12,762 nt of DNA, taken from the NCBI GenBank assembly GCA_946482165.1, contig CAMLQS010000126.1, positions 1-12,762 on the forward strand, written 5' to 3'. Source of the DNA: an uncultured Verrucomicrobiota bacterium (GTDB lineage Bacteria > Verrucomicrobiota > Verrucomicrobiae > Opitutales > Opitutaceae). Position numbers and translations under genes: made by a program. This document shows, one piece after another, positions 12,545 through 12,762 of this stretch (the stretch's first letter is position 1; each line of letters starts with the position of its first letter). A model generated the notes under the pieces. The model was given only the letters and a program-made list of their open reading frames with translations. It had not been told where the DNA came from and searched no databases.

Positions 12545-12762
12545 GGGACGGAGGACGGCGCCGCCCGGGCGGGGAGGCGGGGGCCGGCGGCAACGGCCGG
12601 GGCGGGCGAAGGCTCGTTGTATTTGCGCCAATAATACAGGGCGGTGTTCACGCCCATGAGCAGGAAATACATGCGGCCCATGTTGGTGTTGCGCATGCTG
12701 AAGCTGGCGAGCCAGTCGAGGAGGAAGGCGCCGATGGAGCAGACGCCGGCCATGCCGAGGGC
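12541..12762 (-). CDS. Putative O-antigen polymerase/ligase-like membrane protein, C-terminal part
   Basis: Only the last 73 codons are in the window; the gene continues beyond the right edge. The visible part contains two probable membrane helices, GMAGVCSIGAFLLDWLASFSM and MYFLLMGVNTALYYW, separated by RNTNMGR, then a Pro/Ala-rich cytoplasm-like tail (NEPSPAPAVAAG onward). An 'FxxDxxxxFSxRxxxxG(R)xFxxLxG' layout at the C-terminus is typical of O-antigen ligase/Wzy-type proteins. The position directly upstream of, and translationally coupled (ATGA) to, a flippase supports a polymerase or ligase. With so little sequence another multi-spanning membrane protein of the locus remains possible. 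Confidence 0.6.
   Translation of the reverse strand, partial: ALGMAGVCSIGAFLLDWLASFSMRNTNMGRMYFLLMGVNTALYYWRKYNEPSPAPAVAAGPRLPARAAPSSVP

Noticed and set aside
9840..12593. 917-codon open frame on the minus strand spanning the GT4 and flippase genes
   Set aside because: Only its last 412 codons resemble a protein family. The upstream 505 codons are Arg/Pro/Ala-rich, show no hydrophobic pattern and lie out of frame over the flippase gene, as often happens in GC-rich DNA.
11300..12634. 444-codon plus-strand open frame opposite the flippase gene
   Set aside because: Highly charged, Glu/Gly/Arg-rich antisense shadow of a hydrophobic membrane protein; not credible as a gene.
1..12762. Search for IS ends, tRNA, rRNA, CRISPR repeats, toxin-antitoxin or phage genes
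   Set aside because: None seen by eye; the gene order is a continuous polysaccharide locus beside ordinary genes, without mobile-element remnants.

Overview
The window is a very GC-rich bacterial chromosome segment, closely packed with genes. It has no insertion sequence, prophage, CRISPR array, tRNA or rRNA that I can see. Most of it (about 1.78 kb to the right edge) is a surface-polysaccharide (exopolysaccharide or O-antigen type) biosynthesis locus. The first 1.7 kb is housekeeping or accessory sequence. Almost no gene start has a recognisable Shine-Dalgarno sequence, and five gene junctions are 4-nt ATGA overlaps. High GC, SD-poor starts and a DUF134/NifX-like pair usually seen in anaerobes would fit a Verrucomicrobiota (Opitutales-like) or similar anaerobe. 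That placement is inference only; no marker gene is present.

Left block (1-1724). Two minus-strand genes, a DUF89 damage-control phosphatase cut by the window edge and a small NifX/NafY-like protein, lie 5 nt apart. They are divergent from a plus-strand DUF134 helix-turn-helix protein. The roughly 100-nt divergent spacer holds a perfect 10-bp inverted repeat, a plausible operator. A plus-strand pyridoxamine-phosphate-oxidase-like (general stress protein 26 type) gene follows. It ends 58 nt from the convergent aminotransferase gene, and that gap holds nothing obvious.

Middle block (1783-8883). A minus-strand unit carries two tandem, related left-handed beta-helix acyltransferases and a DegT-family sugar aminotransferase. 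It diverges, across a 130-nt spacer that is 57% A+T, from a plus-strand unit. That unit has a GT2 glycosyltransferase, a polyprenyl-phosphate sugar-1-phosphate transferase that would start the repeat unit, a DUF1972/GT4 glycosyltransferase, and a WbbL-like GT2 glycosyltransferase.

Right block (8980-12762, minus strand). A translationally coupled unit runs from the C-terminus of a putative O-antigen polymerase/ligase-like membrane protein (cut by the edge) through a Wzx-type flippase and a GT4 glycosyltransferase to a SAM-dependent methyltransferase. It converges on the plus-strand glycosyltransferase unit, and two tandem hairpins fill the gap between them.

Together the genes read as a Wzx/Wzy-type pathway. 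The sugar-phosphate transferase loads the first sugar on undecaprenyl phosphate and four glycosyltransferases extend it. The aminotransferase and acyltransferases make or decorate an (acyl)amino sugar, the methyltransferase may modify a sugar or cap the chain, the flippase exports the unit, and the polymerase/ligase polymerises or transfers it. No Wza/Wzb/Wzc export genes are in the window. I find no clearly novel system. The points most worth a second look are the acyltransferase pair with non-canonical active sites, the NifX/DUF134/DUF89 cluster with its palindrome, and the SD-less ATGA-coupled gene organisation.
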